DNA from: Pseudobutyrivibrio sp. YE44
Lineage (GTDB): Bacteria; Bacillota; Clostridia; Lachnospirales; Lachnospiraceae
Length of the DNA: 64,000 nucleotides
Assembly (NCBI RefSeq): GCF_900104335.1
Contig: NZ_FMXT01000003.1
Coordinates: 124,001 to 188,000 of the forward strand
Reading direction: 5' to 3'
Within the stretch, counting starts at the first letter, position 1. The number at the start of each line of letters is the position of its first letter. A program made the translations under genes and the position numbers. Below the pieces are notes generated by a model, which did no database searches, was not told where the DNA came from, and was given only the letters and a program-made list of their open reading frames with translations. Below, in pieces: positions 18,697 to 28,516 of this stretch.

Positions 18697-18701
18697 GTGT
18701 A

Positions 18702-18730
18702 TTGTGGCAAGGAAAACTATGGTATTATAT
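18702..18730 (+). promoter_or_regulatory. recD2 promoter, leaderless type
   Basis: TTGTGG (18702-18707), 17 bases, TTATAT (18725-18730); the recD2 ATG is only 5 bases beyond the -10 and no Shine-Dalgarno sequence is present, so the transcript would start at or next to the start codon. Confidence 0.5.
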
Positions 18731-18735
18731 ACCCT

Positions 18736-20973
18736 ATGGAAGAGTTAACAGGTTACGTAGAAAACATAATATATAGAAATTCCGATAACGGATATACGGT
18801 TTTGGATTTTGTGGCGGATGAGATACTGGTCACATGTACAGGTTTGTTTCCAACTCTTGGTGAAGGGGAAAACCTGCTGTTGAGAGGTGACTGGACAGAG
18901 CATCCTACCTATGGTAAGCAGTTTAAGGTGGCAAGTCATGAGGCGGTGGCACCTACAGATGAGGCTTCCATGGAAAGGTATCTTGGCTCAGGTGCTATCC
19001 GAGGGATTGGTCCAAAGCTTGCAGCAAGAATTGTAAAGAAGTTTGGTGAAGATACCTTTAGAATTATTGAGGAAGAGCCAGAGCGCTTGGCGGAGGTAAA
19101 GGGTATCTCTCTTAATAAGGCCATGGAGATTTCTGACCAGATTGTAAGTGCCAAGGATGTTAGAAATGCCATGATTTTCTTGGATAAATATGGCCTTCAC
19201 GGCAATGTGGCTATTAAGATTTACAATCGTTTTGGAAATCAGGTTTTCAATGTTATTCAGAGCAACCCTTACAGAATTGCTGACGAGGTTTCAGGAATTG
19301 GTTTTAAGACAGCTGATGAAATCGCGAGTCAGGTTGGTATAAAGGTAGATTCTGAGTTTAGAATCAAAGGCGGTATCCAGTATGTGCTAAGTCAGGCAGC
19401 AGGCTATGGCCACACATATCTTCCTATAGAAAAGCTTGTGGATGCAGCAGTGGATTTGCTTAAGGTAGATGCAGATTCTGTGGAAGCTCAGGTTATGAAC
19501 CTTGCCATGGACAAGAGAGTGATTATCAAGCGTGACTCCGAAGGTGTAAGGCAAGTTTATTCCAGACCTTTTTATCGCATGGAGGAATCTATAGCAGGAA
19601 TGCTTAAAGAGCTGGATGTGAAATACAAGGTTGACAAGGAAGACCTTGAAAAGGTTATCCGCCGAATTGAAAAGGATGAAAGCTTTGAGCTGGATGAGCT
19701 TCAGAAGGATGCGGTTATTGCAGCAGCTGAGCGAGGACTTTTTGTATTGACTGGTGGTCCTGGTACAGGAAAGACAACCACCATCACGACCATGATTCAC
19801 ATCTTTGAGGAGGAAGGCTACAATATCTTCCTTGGGGCGCCAACAGGCCGTGCCGCAAAGCGTATGAGCGAGGCCACAGGCTATGAGGCTCGCACCATTC
19901 ATAGAATGCTGGAGGTATCAGGTCGACCAAGCGATGATGAGGATGCTGCAAGCTTTGCTAAGTTCGAGCGAAACGAAGACAATCCTTTAGAGTGTGATGT
20001 GATCATAATCGATGAGATGTCCATGGTGGATGTTTCTTTGATGTATGCGCTGTTAAAGGCAATATCACCGGGCACACGCCTTATTCTTGTTGGTGATGTT
20101 CATCAGCTTCCTAGTGTTGGTCCAGGTAATGTGTTGAGAGATATTCTGGCATCACAGCAGTTTTGCTCAGTTACTTTGGAAAAGATTTTCCGTCAGGCAC
20201 AGGAGAGCGATATTGTCATGAACGCCCACAAGATTCACAAGGGCGAGCATGTTACCCTTGATAATAAATCCAAGGATTTCTTCTTCCTGAAGAGGGACAA
20301 TGCAGACACAATCATCAATGTGATGCTGACTCTGGTAAAGGAAAAGATGCCTAAGTACGTGGATGCTGGCATCAGTGATATTCAAGTGTTGACACCAACA
20401 AGAAAAGGCTTGATTGGTGTTGAGAGATTAAACGGAATCCTTCAGCAATATCTTAATCCTCCAGCCAAAGGCAAAAACGAATGGACTGGAGATACCCGTA
20501 TCTTCCGCGAGGGTGATAAGGTCATGCAGATTCGTAATGACTATCAGCTAGAGTGGGAAGTGAAGGGAAATTACAACATCACCTTGGAGAAAGGTCTTGG
20601 TGTTTTCAATGGTGATGTGGGAATCATAAAAGAGATTAACGACTGGGCAAAGTCTGTTACAGTGGAGTTTGAAGAAGGCAGACAGGTGGTTTATCCTTTT
20701 GCGAACCTGGATGAGCTGGAGCTTGCTTATGCCATTACCATTCACAAATCTCAGGGTTCTGAGTATCCGGCGGTGGTTATGCCTATTATGGATGGCCCAA
20801 GGATGCTTATGAACAGAAACATCCTTTACACAGCCATTACCAGAGCAAAAAAATGCGTCACCATGGTTGGCGACGCAGATGTGTTTTATTCAATGGTTGA
20901 TAATGTTTCTCAGGCTAAGCGATACAGCGGTTTGCAGGCGCGCATTGAAGAAGCCTTTAGAGAATCGATTTAA
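18736..20973 (+). CDS. recD2: RecD2-type ATP-dependent DNA helicase
   Basis: A 745-residue RecD-like helicase of the RecBC-independent class: N-terminal OB/HhH-like region with IRGIGPKLAARIVKKFG and SGIGFKTADEIA, then Walker A GGPGTGKTTT, Walker B IIIDEMSMVD, GDVHQLPSVGPG, and C-terminal AITIHKSQGSEYP and LYTAITRAK. It unwinds 5'-3' in DNA repair. The start is ATG 18736, giving the family N-terminus MEELTGYVENIIYRN; the upstream GTG 18697 falls in the T tract of a terminator. No ribosome binding site is visible, suggesting leaderless translation. The 3' end overlaps the convergent HD-GYP gene by 17 bases. Confidence 0.92.
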   Translation: MEELTGYVENIIYRNSDNGYTVLDFVADEILVTCTGLFPTLGEGENLLLRGDWTEHPTYGKQFKVASHEAVAPTDEASMERYLGSGAIRGIGPKLAARIVKKFGEDTFRIIEEEPERLAEVKGISLNKAMEISDQIVSAKDVRNAMIFLDKYGLHGNVAIKIYNRFGNQVFNVIQSNPYRIADEVSGIGFKTADEIASQVGIKVDSEFRIKGGIQYVLSQAAGYGHTYLPIEKLVDAAVDLLKVDADSVEAQVMNLAMDKRVIIKRDSEGVRQVYSRPFYRMEESIAGMLKELDVKYKVDKEDLEKVIRRIEKDESFELDELQKDAVIAAAERGLFVLTGGPGTGKTTTITTMIHIFEEEGYNIFLGAPTGRAAKRMSEATGYEARTIHRMLEVSGRPSDDEDAASFAKFERNEDNPLECDVIIIDEMSMVDVSLMYALLKAISPGTRLILVGDVHQLPSVGPGNVLRDILASQQFCSVTLEKIFRQAQESDIVMNAHKIHKGEHVTLDNKSKDFFFLKRDNADTIINVMLTLVKEKMPKYVDAGISDIQVLTPTRKGLIGVERLNGILQQYLNPPAKGKNEWTGDTRIFREGDKVMQIRNDYQLEWEVKGNYNITLEKGLGVFNGDVGIIKEINDWAKSVTVEFEEGRQVVYPFANLDELELAYAITIHKSQGSEYPAVVMPIMDGPRMLMNRNILYTAITRAKKCVTMVGDADVFYSMVDNVSQAKRYSGLQARIEEAFRESI

Positions 20974-22066
20974 TATATACTTCGCTATTTGCAGGAGCGG
21001 TGAGGTCAATGATTTCACCACTATCAAGAGCAACCATAGGTCGCGATAGGTTTGACTTGTTTAGGTAAACCACGCGGCCTGTTTTTGCATTACTGAGCAT
21101 AATACGGCTGTTGCTATAGGTGTTTGCGATTCTCTCCAAGAAAATCAAAATGTACTTGGTGTTGTACTTCTGAAGATTTCTTTCAAACTCGCTGATAACC
21201 TGGAAGGAACATAGCGGATCGCGGTGAGCTCTGGCACTGGTCATGGCGTCATAAACATCTGCGATGGCGATGATGCTGGCAAAATCTTCAATCTCATCCT
21301 CTTCCAAGCCTCTTGGATAGCCGCTTCCGTCACTACGCTCGTGGTGTTGAAGTGCTGCAAAAGGAATTCTAACATCAAAGCCCTTGTCGCTGAGGATTCG
21401 TTTTCCTGCTAGAGGATGGGACTTCATCAGTTCAAATTCTTCGTCTGTATATTTTCCAGGTTTATTAAGGATACTTTCAGGTATCTGGGTTTTTCCTATA
21501 TCGTGAAGCAATCCTGATAAAGTTAAAACATCAAGTTCTTCCTTAGGAAGCTGCAACCATTTTCCAATGGAACGGGCAATAAGAGCCACATTCAAGGAAT
21601 GTGAATAAAGAGGATCTTCAAGGTTGCGCATATTTCTAAGCATATCAAGAAGCTCTATAGTTGTTTTTGATTTGAAAAGCATCTCACAGTTTTCTAGCAT
21701 TAAATCTGAGCATTCTGAACCGCCTCCAGCGATAATAGCTTCAAAGTTTTCCTTTAGATAAGAAATATTCAAAGCATAATCTGACTGGAACTTCTGGAAT
21801 TTTGGAGAAGCTTTCAGTCGCTGAGAATAAGTGATTTGGTCGCTAATGAAGGAATCATTTGAGGATGGTTCAGGAATAGGCTCTGGCTCAGGCTCATCCT
21901 CCTCACCTTCTACAGTTGCGGAATCTATCTTATAAAAAGATAATTTGGCAATTAGCTGGGCAGTAAGGGTTTCGCCAGCCTTAACAATAGTCTGTCCTCG
22001 TTTTGTTACAATAGGCTCAGCAACCTTCATATTCGGTTCAAGTTTATCAACTGTAAGTGTAATCAT
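20957..22066 (-). CDS. HD-GYP domain protein, putative cyclic-di-GMP phosphodiesterase
   Basis: A 369-residue cytosolic protein. The N-terminal 55 residues form a small beta domain, followed by a proline/glutamate linker (EDEPEPEPIPEP), a helical region, and an HD-GYP domain with HSLNVALIA, HDIGK and HHERSDGSGYPRGL. The GYP signature and metal ligands are intact, which supports hydrolysis of cyclic-di-GMP. AGAGGA precedes the ATG. Together with the EAL protein at 26116-28398 it gives two phosphodiesterase candidates within 6 kb, close to flagellar genes. Confidence 0.85.
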   Translation of the reverse strand: MITLTVDKLEPNMKVAEPIVTKRGQTIVKAGETLTAQLIAKLSFYKIDSATVEGEEDEPEPEPIPEPSSNDSFISDQITYSQRLKASPKFQKFQSDYALNISYLKENFEAIIAGGGSECSDLMLENCEMLFKSKTTIELLDMLRNMRNLEDPLYSHSLNVALIARSIGKWLQLPKEELDVLTLSGLLHDIGKTQIPESILNKPGKYTDEEFELMKSHPLAGKRILSDKGFDVRIPFAALQHHERSDGSGYPRGLEEDEIEDFASIIAIADVYDAMTSARAHRDPLCSFQVISEFERNLQKYNTKYILIFLERIANTYSNSRIMLSNAKTGRVVYLNKSNLSRPMVALDSGEIIDLTAPANSEVYIKSIL

Positions 22067-22165
22067 ATTAGTCCTCTTATGGATATTGTCTATACAATTT
22101 AATTATAATAAGAGAATTTTTATAATACAATATAGTTCACAGTAGTTACAAAAAAATAATGTATA

Positions 22166-22194
22166 TTGAAGTTAATGGTAATTGGGGTTATACT
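22166..22194 (+). promoter_or_regulatory. metK promoter
   Basis: TTGAAG (22166-22171), 17-base spacer, TATACT (22189-22194). The roughly 50-base leader contains a small hairpin TCTAGG/CCTAGA but no SAM riboswitch that I can recognise. Confidence 0.7.
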
Positions 22195-22253
22195 ATAGTG
22201 TCTAGGAATAACCCTAGATTAAGTAAAATTTCATAAAGAAAGAGAGTCAAAAA

Positions 22254-23435
22254 ATGGAAAAGTTACTTTTTACTTCAGAGTCAGTAACAGAAGGCCATCC
22301 AGATAAGGTGTGTGATGCCGTATCTGATGCCATCCTCGATGCTTGCTTAGCTGAAGATCCAATGAGTAGAGTAGCTTGTGAGACTGCTTCATGTACAGGT
22401 TTCGTACTTGTTACTGGAGAGATTACCACAAAGGCTCAGCTCGATGTTCCAGCTATTGTTCGCAAGACTCTTCTTGAAATCGGTTATGACGATGGAAAGA
22501 AAGGCATTGATGGAAACTCTTGCGCTGTTATGGTCGCTCTTGATCAACAATCCGCAGACATTGCAATGGGTGTTGACAAGGCTCTTGAGGCAAAGGAAGG
22601 CTCACTTACAGACGACCTGGATACAGGCGCCGGTGATCAAGGTATGATGTTCGGTTTCGCAACTAACGAAACAGAAGAGCTTATGCCTTATCCTATTTCT
22701 CTTGCTCATAGACTTGCTCTACAGCTTGCAACAGTCCGCAAAGACGGTACACTTTCGTACCTTAGACCTGATGGAAAGACTCAGGTTTCTGTAGAGTATG
22801 ACGAAGCTGGCAAGCCAGTTAGACTTGAAGCTGTAGTTTTATCTACTCAGCATGATGAAGATGTTACTCAGGAACAGATTCACTCAGACATTAAGAAATA
22901 TGTCTTCGACCCAGTCCTTCCAAAGGACATGATTGATGATAAGACAAAGTTCTACATCAATCCTACAGGCCGCTTTGTTATTGGTGGCCCACACGGTGAT
23001 GCTGGTCTTACAGGCCGCAAGATCATCGTTGATACATACGGCGGATACGCTCGTCACGGCGGCGGTGCTTTCTCAGGAAAGGATTGCACAAAGGTTGACC
23101 GCTCAGGTGCTTATGCAGCTCGTTACGTTGCAAAGAACATTGTTGCAGCAGGCCTTGCTGACAAGTGCGAGATTCAGCTTTCATACGCTATCGGCGTTGC
23201 AGAGCCAACATCCGTTATGGTAGACACCTTCGGCACAGGAAAGCTTTCAGATGAAAAGATTATCGAAATCGTTCGCGAGAACTTCGATCTTCGTCCAGCA
23301 GGAATCATCAAGATGCTCGACCTTCGTCGTCCAATCTACCGTCCAACAGCTGCTTATGGTCACTTCGGCCGTACAGATGTTAAGCTTCCATGGGAGCAGA
23401 CAGACAAAGCTGAAGCTTTAAAGAAATATCTTTAA
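22254..23435 (+). CDS. metK: S-adenosylmethionine synthetase
   Basis: A 393-residue MetK of normal length. [20 protein letters not shown], the loop [32 protein letters not shown] and the P-loop-like GGGAFSGKD are all intact. It makes SAM from methionine and ATP in the cytosol. The ATG has AAAGAGAG upstream. It is monocistronic between its own promoter and a strong terminator. Confidence 0.97.
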   Translation: MEKLLFTSESVTEGHPDKVCDAVSDAILDACLAEDPMSRVACETASCTGFVLVTGEITTKAQLDVPAIVRKTLLEIGYDDGKKGIDGNSCAVMVALDQQSADIAMGVDKALEAKEGSLTDDLDTGAGDQGMMFGFATNETEELMPYPISLAHRLALQLATVRKDGTLSYLRPDGKTQVSVEYDEAGKPVRLEAVVLSTQHDEDVTQEQIHSDIKKYVFDPVLPKDMIDDKTKFYINPTGRFVIGGPHGDAGLTGRKIIVDTYGGYARHGGGAFSGKDCTKVDRSGAYAARYVAKNIVAAGLADKCEIQLSYAIGVAEPTSVMVDTFGTGKLSDEKIIEIVRENFDLRPAGIIKMLDLRRPIYRPTAAYGHFGRTDVKLPWEQTDKAEALKKYL

Positions 23436-23454
23436 AAATATCAATATGATATAA

Positions 23455-23488
23455 TAAAAGCAGTCCTTCGGGACTGCTTTTATTTTTT
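23455..23488 (+). terminator. metK terminator
   Basis: AAAAGCAGTCC, loop TTCG, GGACTGCTTTT followed by ATTTTTT. Confidence 0.9.
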
Positions 23489-23500
23489 GATGAGGTGTCC

Positions 23501-24643
23501 ATGAAACTAAAAAACAGATTAATCATAAGCTTTTTAATAATAACCCTAGTCCCAGTCCTTATTTTCACCACCCTGATGATGGGCCTGAAGGGCTTTGTTC
23601 AGGAAGCTACTGAAAATCAGCTTACTAACGAGTTCATCCATTCAGTGAAAAACTACATGGACGACAGCGGACGTTTTGACGAGCTTGTAATCAGCTTTTG
23701 CGTGGCTGAGCTTGTTATCCTTTTTTTAACCGCTGTAATTATGGTGGTTTGGATTTATCGAGGAATCGCTCCACAGCTTAAAACTCTTAAGCTTGCAGCA
23801 AACAACGTAAAGGAAGGAAACCTTGATTTCAGCGTGGCAAGCACTGGCAAGGATGAAATGTCCGAGCTTTGCAATGCCTTTGAGGATATGCGAGTTCGTT
23901 TGAAGAACAATGCTAAGGACCGACTGGAGGATGAGGCTGAGCAGCGTGCACTTATTTCAAATATTGCCCACGATCTGAAAACTCCAATTACAGCCATAAA
24001 GGGCTATGCAGAGGGTATGCTTGATGGTGTTGCGGACACTCCTGAAAAGCAGGAAAAATACATCCGCACCATCTACAACAAAGCAAACGAGATGAACACT
24101 CTCATTAACGAGCTTACCCTTTATTCAAATATCGATACCAACAAGATTCCATACAATTTCCAGAAGCTAAATCTTCATGCTTATTTCTCAGATTGTATTG
24201 AGGAGCTGGGAATGGATCTTGATAATCAGCACATTAGATTGGACTATGCCAACTTTGTAGACCCAGATGTTTTGATTATTGCAGACGCGGAGCAGCTAGG
24301 AAGAATAATCCATAATATCGTCAGCAATTCTGTTAAATATATGCGTGCTGACGTGCCATCAAGGATTGCAATCACCATAAAGGATGTTGGTGATTTTGTT
24401 CAGATTGAGATCGCTGACAATGGCAAGGGCATTGCCACAAAGGATTTGCCATATGTCTTTGATAGATTTTATAGAGCTGATGCCTCAAGAAATTCTGCTG
24501 CCGGCGGTAGTGGTATAGGTCTTTCTATTGTAAAGAAAATCGTAGAAGACCACGGCGGCAAGATTTGGGTTACCAGCAAGGAAAACGAAGGAACTACTAT
24601 GTACTTTGTGATCAGAAAATATACGGAGGTTGTCTATGAGTAG
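23501..24643 (+). CDS. Two-component sensor histidine kinase
   Basis: A 380-residue membrane kinase. Two hydrophobic helices (about 7-27 and 62-86) bracket a short outside loop; a HAMP segment follows, then HisKA with phosphoacceptor His157 in NIAHDLKTPITAIKGY and a HATPase domain with N-box HNIVSNSVKYM, DNGKGI and GGSGIGLSIVKKI. The short sensor loop suggests intramembrane or envelope sensing; the signal is unknown. I start at ATG 23501 (GAGGTG upstream). The gene overlaps the response regulator start by 8 bases. Confidence 0.9.
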   Translation: MKLKNRLIISFLIITLVPVLIFTTLMMGLKGFVQEATENQLTNEFIHSVKNYMDDSGRFDELVISFCVAELVILFLTAVIMVVWIYRGIAPQLKTLKLAANNVKEGNLDFSVASTGKDEMSELCNAFEDMRVRLKNNAKDRLEDEAEQRALISNIAHDLKTPITAIKGYAEGMLDGVADTPEKQEKYIRTIYNKANEMNTLINELTLYSNIDTNKIPYNFQKLNLHAYFSDCIEELGMDLDNQHIRLDYANFVDPDVLIIADAEQLGRIIHNIVSNSVKYMRADVPSRIAITIKDVGDFVQIEIADNGKGIATKDLPYVFDRFYRADASRNSAAGGSGIGLSIVKKIVEDHGGKIWVTSKENEGTTMYFVIRKYTEVVYE

Positions 24644-25325
24644 GATACTTATAATCGAAGATGAGGAAGCAATTGCAGAGCTTGAAAAGGATTACCTGGA
24701 GCTTTCAAACTTTGAGGTTGATATAGAAGGTGATGGCGAGAAAGGCTTACAGAAGGCCTTGGCAGGAAACTATGATATGTACATACTGGATTTGATGCTT
24801 CCAGGTGTGGATGGCTTCGAACTTTGCAAGAGAATCCGTGAGGTGAAGAATGTGCCAATCCTTATGGTTACAGCTAAAAAAGAAGAAATCGACAAGATTC
24901 GTGGTCTTGGCCTTGGTGCAGATGATTATATTACAAAACCATTTTCTCCAAGTGAGCTTGTGGCCAGAGTAAAGGCTCATCTTGCCAGATACGAGAGATT
25001 GGTTCAGTCTCCTGCTATAAAGAAAAATGAAATCAGTATTCGTGGCCTTAGAATCGACAAGGCCAGCAGACGTGTTTGGATAAACGGCGAGGAAAAGGTT
25101 TTCACAGCAAAAGAGTTTGATTTGTTAACCTTCTTGGCTGAGAATCCTAATGTAATCTACTCTAAGGAGCAACTTTTCGAGACTCTTTGGGGAGAGGAAT
25201 CCATTGGCGATATTTCCACAGTTACTGTACATGTAAACAAGATTCGAGAGAAAATCGAGCTTAACACCTCAAAACCTCAGTACATTGAGACTATTTGGGG
25301 CGTTGGATACAGATTTAAAGTTTAA
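24636..25325 (+). CDS. OmpR-family response regulator
   Basis: A 229-residue regulator: receiver domain with acidic pocket EDEE (8-11), phosphoacceptor Asp52 (YILDLMLPGVDGF), Thr79 and Lys101, followed by a winged-helix DNA-binding domain (FTAKEFDLLTFLAENPNVIYS...VTVHVNKIREKIE). Its start lies within the kinase gene end, with GGAGG upstream of ATG, so the two are translationally coupled and are cognate partners. Target genes are not evident from this window. Confidence 0.92.
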   Translation: MSRILIIEDEEAIAELEKDYLELSNFEVDIEGDGEKGLQKALAGNYDMYILDLMLPGVDGFELCKRIREVKNVPILMVTAKKEEIDKIRGLGLGADDYITKPFSPSELVARVKAHLARYERLVQSPAIKKNEISIRGLRIDKASRRVWINGEEKVFTAKEFDLLTFLAENPNVIYSKEQLFETLWGEESIGDISTVTVHVNKIREKIELNTSKPQYIETIWGVGYRFKV

Positions 25326-25435
25326 AGTGAAAACATCACATATAGTGTTGAGGTATTCCTTTAAGGTTTAAGTCTAGCAAAGAGTGGCTATAAAGTGATA
25401 AAATATACATATCACAACAATTGGGGGAATATGCT

Positions 25436-26095
25436 ATGGAGATAATTTATGAGGATGCCAGTATTGTAGTTTGCTACAAGCCAGCGGGGCTTGCAACACA
25501 GACTAAAAAGATTGGCGAAAAGGACATGGAAAGCGAGCTTTCCAACTATCTAAAGGATAAGGGCGAAAGTCCAGAAATACACGTGGTTCACAGATTGGAT
25601 CAGCCGGTAGAAGGTGTTATGGTGTTTGCCAAGACAAAGGAAGCAGCCACAAACCTTACCAAGCAGCTGACAGACCACACTTTTAAAAAGCATTATTATG
25701 CAATCATCACCAGAGAATCCTTTCCAGAAGAGGGACATTTGGTGGATTACCTTGTAAAGGATAACCGAACCAATCTTTCAAAGGTGGTAAAGGAAACAGA
25801 CCCAAGAGCAAAAAAGGCAGAGCTTAAGTATCATACAGTGGATGCCTGGGATGATAGAAAGCTCCTCGATATCGAGCTTTTCACAGGAAGACATCATCAA
25901 ATTAGAATTCAACTTGCCAGCAGAACAGCTCCAATACTTGGAGATGTTAAATATGGCGGAGTATCAACTGGTCGAAATCTTGCATTGTGTTCATGGGTTA
26001 TAAGCTTTACACATCCTACAACAGGAGAGGCAGTGACCTTTAATTGCACACCTAAGGGGGAAGATTTTAAAGACAGCAAGGTTATTTTTAAATAA
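25436..26095 (+). CDS. RluA-family pseudouridine synthase (short form, without S4 domain)
   Basis: A 219-residue catalytic domain with CYKPAGLATQ, catalytic Asp55 in HRLDQPVEG, and FTGRHHQIRIQLA. It isomerises uridine in RNA; the position modified is not predictable. The S4 RNA-binding domain found in the paralogue at 50594-51484 is missing, as in the YlyB/TruC-like short forms. I choose ATG 25436 with GGGGGAA upstream over a TTG at 25421. Confidence 0.85.
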   Translation: MEIIYEDASIVVCYKPAGLATQTKKIGEKDMESELSNYLKDKGESPEIHVVHRLDQPVEGVMVFAKTKEAATNLTKQLTDHTFKKHYYAIITRESFPEEGHLVDYLVKDNRTNLSKVVKETDPRAKKAELKYHTVDAWDDRKLLDIELFTGRHHQIRIQLASRTAPILGDVKYGGVSTGRNLALCSWVISFTHPTTGEAVTFNCTPKGEDFKDSKVIFK

Positions 26096-26115
26096 CAGAA
26101 GATAGGGGGTTAAGC

Positions 26116-28398
26116 TTGATAAAGTTTTATGTATTAACATTTATGCTTACGGCGTTTATTATGCTGGTTTGCACAGTATATATATCCACCAAGCATGCTA
26201 TTAGACAAAACAAGCTGAATATTTCGATAATACAATTGCTGTCAGTAGGTATTATTACTTGTTTGGCCTATTCTCACGCTATTTCTGTGCCTAATGAGTT
26301 GGCAGCAGAATGGGGATATGCCCTGTATTTTGCTGGAATAGATTGGATATTGATTACCTTTTTATTCTATGCTAGGCAGTATACTAGAGTTTGGCTTGAA
26401 AACTATGCTGCACCCCTTATAACTACAAGTATTGCAGTCTTAGACAATATCAGCTTATTCTTCAATTACAAATGGCATCACGCCTATTATCTTGAAAAAA
26501 GATATTTGGGGGATGAGTGGTTTTACGATTTCAAAATCCACGATTATTATGTGGTTCATTTAGTTTTCTGCTACATCCTTGTTATTTTGATTCTGCTGAT
26601 ACTTACAAAGAAAACCGTTGCGACCAGTGGTTTTCATCGAAATCGATATCTTTCGATTTTGATTATGTTTACAGGCATTATTCTATTGAACATCCTTTAT
26701 GTGTTCTTTGATTATCCTGTGGATGTTTCAATTTGTTTATACGCGATTGCGTCTATTTTTGTTGGATATTACACACTTTTGTATAATCCAAAAACCTTTG
26801 TTGAGTATATGCTCAGTACCATCACCGAGCGTATGGAGTGTGCGCTAATATCCTTCGATGAAAATGATTTTTGTATTTATTCAAATCAGCTGGCAAATCG
26901 AATGTTTTGCCCAAGTGGAGACAAAAAGCTTTTAGAGCAGCGCTTTAAAATGTGGCGAGCTGGAAAGGAAACTAATTCTATTTCCAACACCAGCTGGAAT
27001 GATGTTTACAATCTCAATGGAGATGAATATCGCTTCGATGTTCATTTCAACAAGATATACGATAAAAAGGGCTATTACTGTGGTTGCTATTTATCCTTCT
27101 ATGATGTTACTGGCGATTTTATCGCCTATGAGGAGGAGAAATATCGAAGTAGTCATGATAGTCTCACTGGAGCCTTAAATAGGGAAAGTTTCTATGAAGA
27201 GGTTCAGCGCTTGTTGGAAGAGAATTCCGAAATTGAATATGTGATGGTTTGTAGCAACATCAAGGGCTTCAAGCTTATTAACGACATGTTCGGTGTTGAG
27301 GAAGCTGATAGGCTTCTTATTAGAGCGGCAGATCTTATCAGAGAAAAGCTTACACCATCCGCAGCCTTTGCAAGGCTTGAGGCAGACCGATTTGCTGTGC
27401 TGATGCCAAAGAATCATTACAGTGAAGAGCTTTTCATGACCGGTATGAATCAGGTTAGTAATTTCCTGAACAATGCTCAGTACAGAATGGTTATTTTGCT
27501 GGGTGTATATGATATCTATGATAGACACGCACCGGTGGTTTCAATGTGTGATGGAGCCTTCCTTGCCATAGATTCTATAAAGGATAGTTTCAAAAACACC
27601 ATAGCTTACTATGGCGATATGCTTCGTCATGAATACATGAGCGAGCAAAAGATTATCGGCGAGTTTGAGGATGCCCTTCAGATGGGACAGTTTGCAATGT
27701 TCCTTCAGCCAGTAGTTACAACAGATGGAAGAATGACCATCTGTGAGGCGTTAGTTCGCTGGATTCATCCAGAGCGAGGCATTATTGCCCCAGCATCCTT
27801 CATTCCACTTTTGGAACGAACAGGATATATCTACAAGCTTGATTTGTATATGTGGGAACAGGCTGCAAAGCGTTTGGCTTACTGGAGTTCTTTAGGGCAT
27901 GATGAATTATCCATTTCCGTAAATATCTCAGTGAAAGATTTCTATTACATGGATATTTACGAAACCTTGGTATCTCTAGTAGAGAAATACAATATCGAGC
28001 CTGACAGACTGAAGCTGGAAATCACAGAGACAGTGTTTATGACTGAGAAGGAGCGTCAGATTGATATTATCAGCTCTCTGAAGGAATATGGTTTCTTGGT
28101 TGAAATCGACGATTTCGGAAGCGGATACTCATCTCTTAACATGTTGAAAGAGGTGCCAGCAGATATCCTGAAGATGGATATGGCCTTCCTTACAATGGAT
28201 AAGAATGCACCTAGGGGCCGCAAGATTGTAAACACAATCATCACCTTAGCCAAGGCTCTTGGAATGATGGTTATCATTGAGGGCGTGGAGACGGAAGACC
28301 AGCTCAATTACCTAAAGGGAACTGGTGCTGACTATCTTCAGGGCTACTACTTTAACAAGCCACTTCCTGTGAGAAAGTTCGAAGAGATTTACTTATAA
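26116..28398 (+). CDS. Seven-helix membrane sensor with degenerate GGDEF and intact EAL domain
   Basis: A 760-residue protein. Residues 1-225 contain about seven hydrophobic helices of the histidine-kinase 7TM-like type, followed by a PAS-like region and a GGDEF domain whose active-site motif is replaced by RLEADRF (residues 420-426), so cyclase activity is unlikely. The EAL domain is intact: EALVRW (E544), LEITETVFM, IDDFGSGYSSL and GVETEDQL. The likely role is degradation of cyclic-di-GMP under control of the membrane domain, with the dead GGDEF perhaps binding GTP. The TTG start has AGGGGG 6 bases upstream. A terminator follows. Confidence 0.88.
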   Translation: MIKFYVLTFMLTAFIMLVCTVYISTKHAIRQNKLNISIIQLLSVGIITCLAYSHAISVPNELAAEWGYALYFAGIDWILITFLFYARQYTRVWLENYAAPLITTSIAVLDNISLFFNYKWHHAYYLEKRYLGDEWFYDFKIHDYYVVHLVFCYILVILILLILTKKTVATSGFHRNRYLSILIMFTGIILLNILYVFFDYPVDVSICLYAIASIFVGYYTLLYNPKTFVEYMLSTITERMECALISFDENDFCIYSNQLANRMFCPSGDKKLLEQRFKMWRAGKETNSISNTSWNDVYNLNGDEYRFDVHFNKIYDKKGYYCGCYLSFYDVTGDFIAYEEEKYRSSHDSLTGALNRESFYEEVQRLLEENSEIEYVMVCSNIKGFKLINDMFGVEEADRLLIRAADLIREKLTPSAAFARLEADRFAVLMPKNHYSEELFMTGMNQVSNFLNNAQYRMVILLGVYDIYDRHAPVVSMCDGAFLAIDSIKDSFKNTIAYYGDMLRHEYMSEQKIIGEFEDALQMGQFAMFLQPVVTTDGRMTICEALVRWIHPERGIIAPASFIPLLERTGYIYKLDLYMWEQAAKRLAYWSSLGHDELSISVNISVKDFYYMDIYETLVSLVEKYNIEPDRLKLEITETVFMTEKERQIDIISSLKEYGFLVEIDDFGSGYSSLNMLKEVPADILKMDMAFLTMDKNAPRGRKIVNTIITLAKALGMMVIIEGVETEDQLNYLKGTGADYLQGYYFNKPLPVRKFEEIYL

Positions 28399-28419
28399 TT
28401 TAAAATAATAGAAGAATTG

Positions 28420-28460
28420 CCAAGTCCACCTCTTGTCAGGGGTGGACTTGTTTTGGTTTT
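28420..28460 (+). terminator. Terminator after the EAL protein gene
   Basis: CAAGTCCACC pairs with GGTGGACTTG, followed by TTTTGGTTTTT. Confidence 0.85.
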
Positions 28461-28516
28461 TGGTATAAAATGGGAAAGCTTATAAATATTTAATAAATAA
28501 TACAAAGGAGAAAAAA

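Noticed and set aside
22133-22150. Second copy of the flhP-flgJ element end (TTCACAGTAGTTAC)
   Set aside because: Only about nine matching bases and no partner inverted repeat; likely chance.
22067-22253. Possible SAM riboswitch before metK
   Set aside because: I could find no SAM-I kink-turn or SMK-type pairing; only a 6-bp hairpin lies in the short leader after a clear promoter.
28399-28516. Possible T-box before proS
   Set aside because: The gap is only 118 bases, half of it the terminator of the previous gene, and lacks a T-box sequence.
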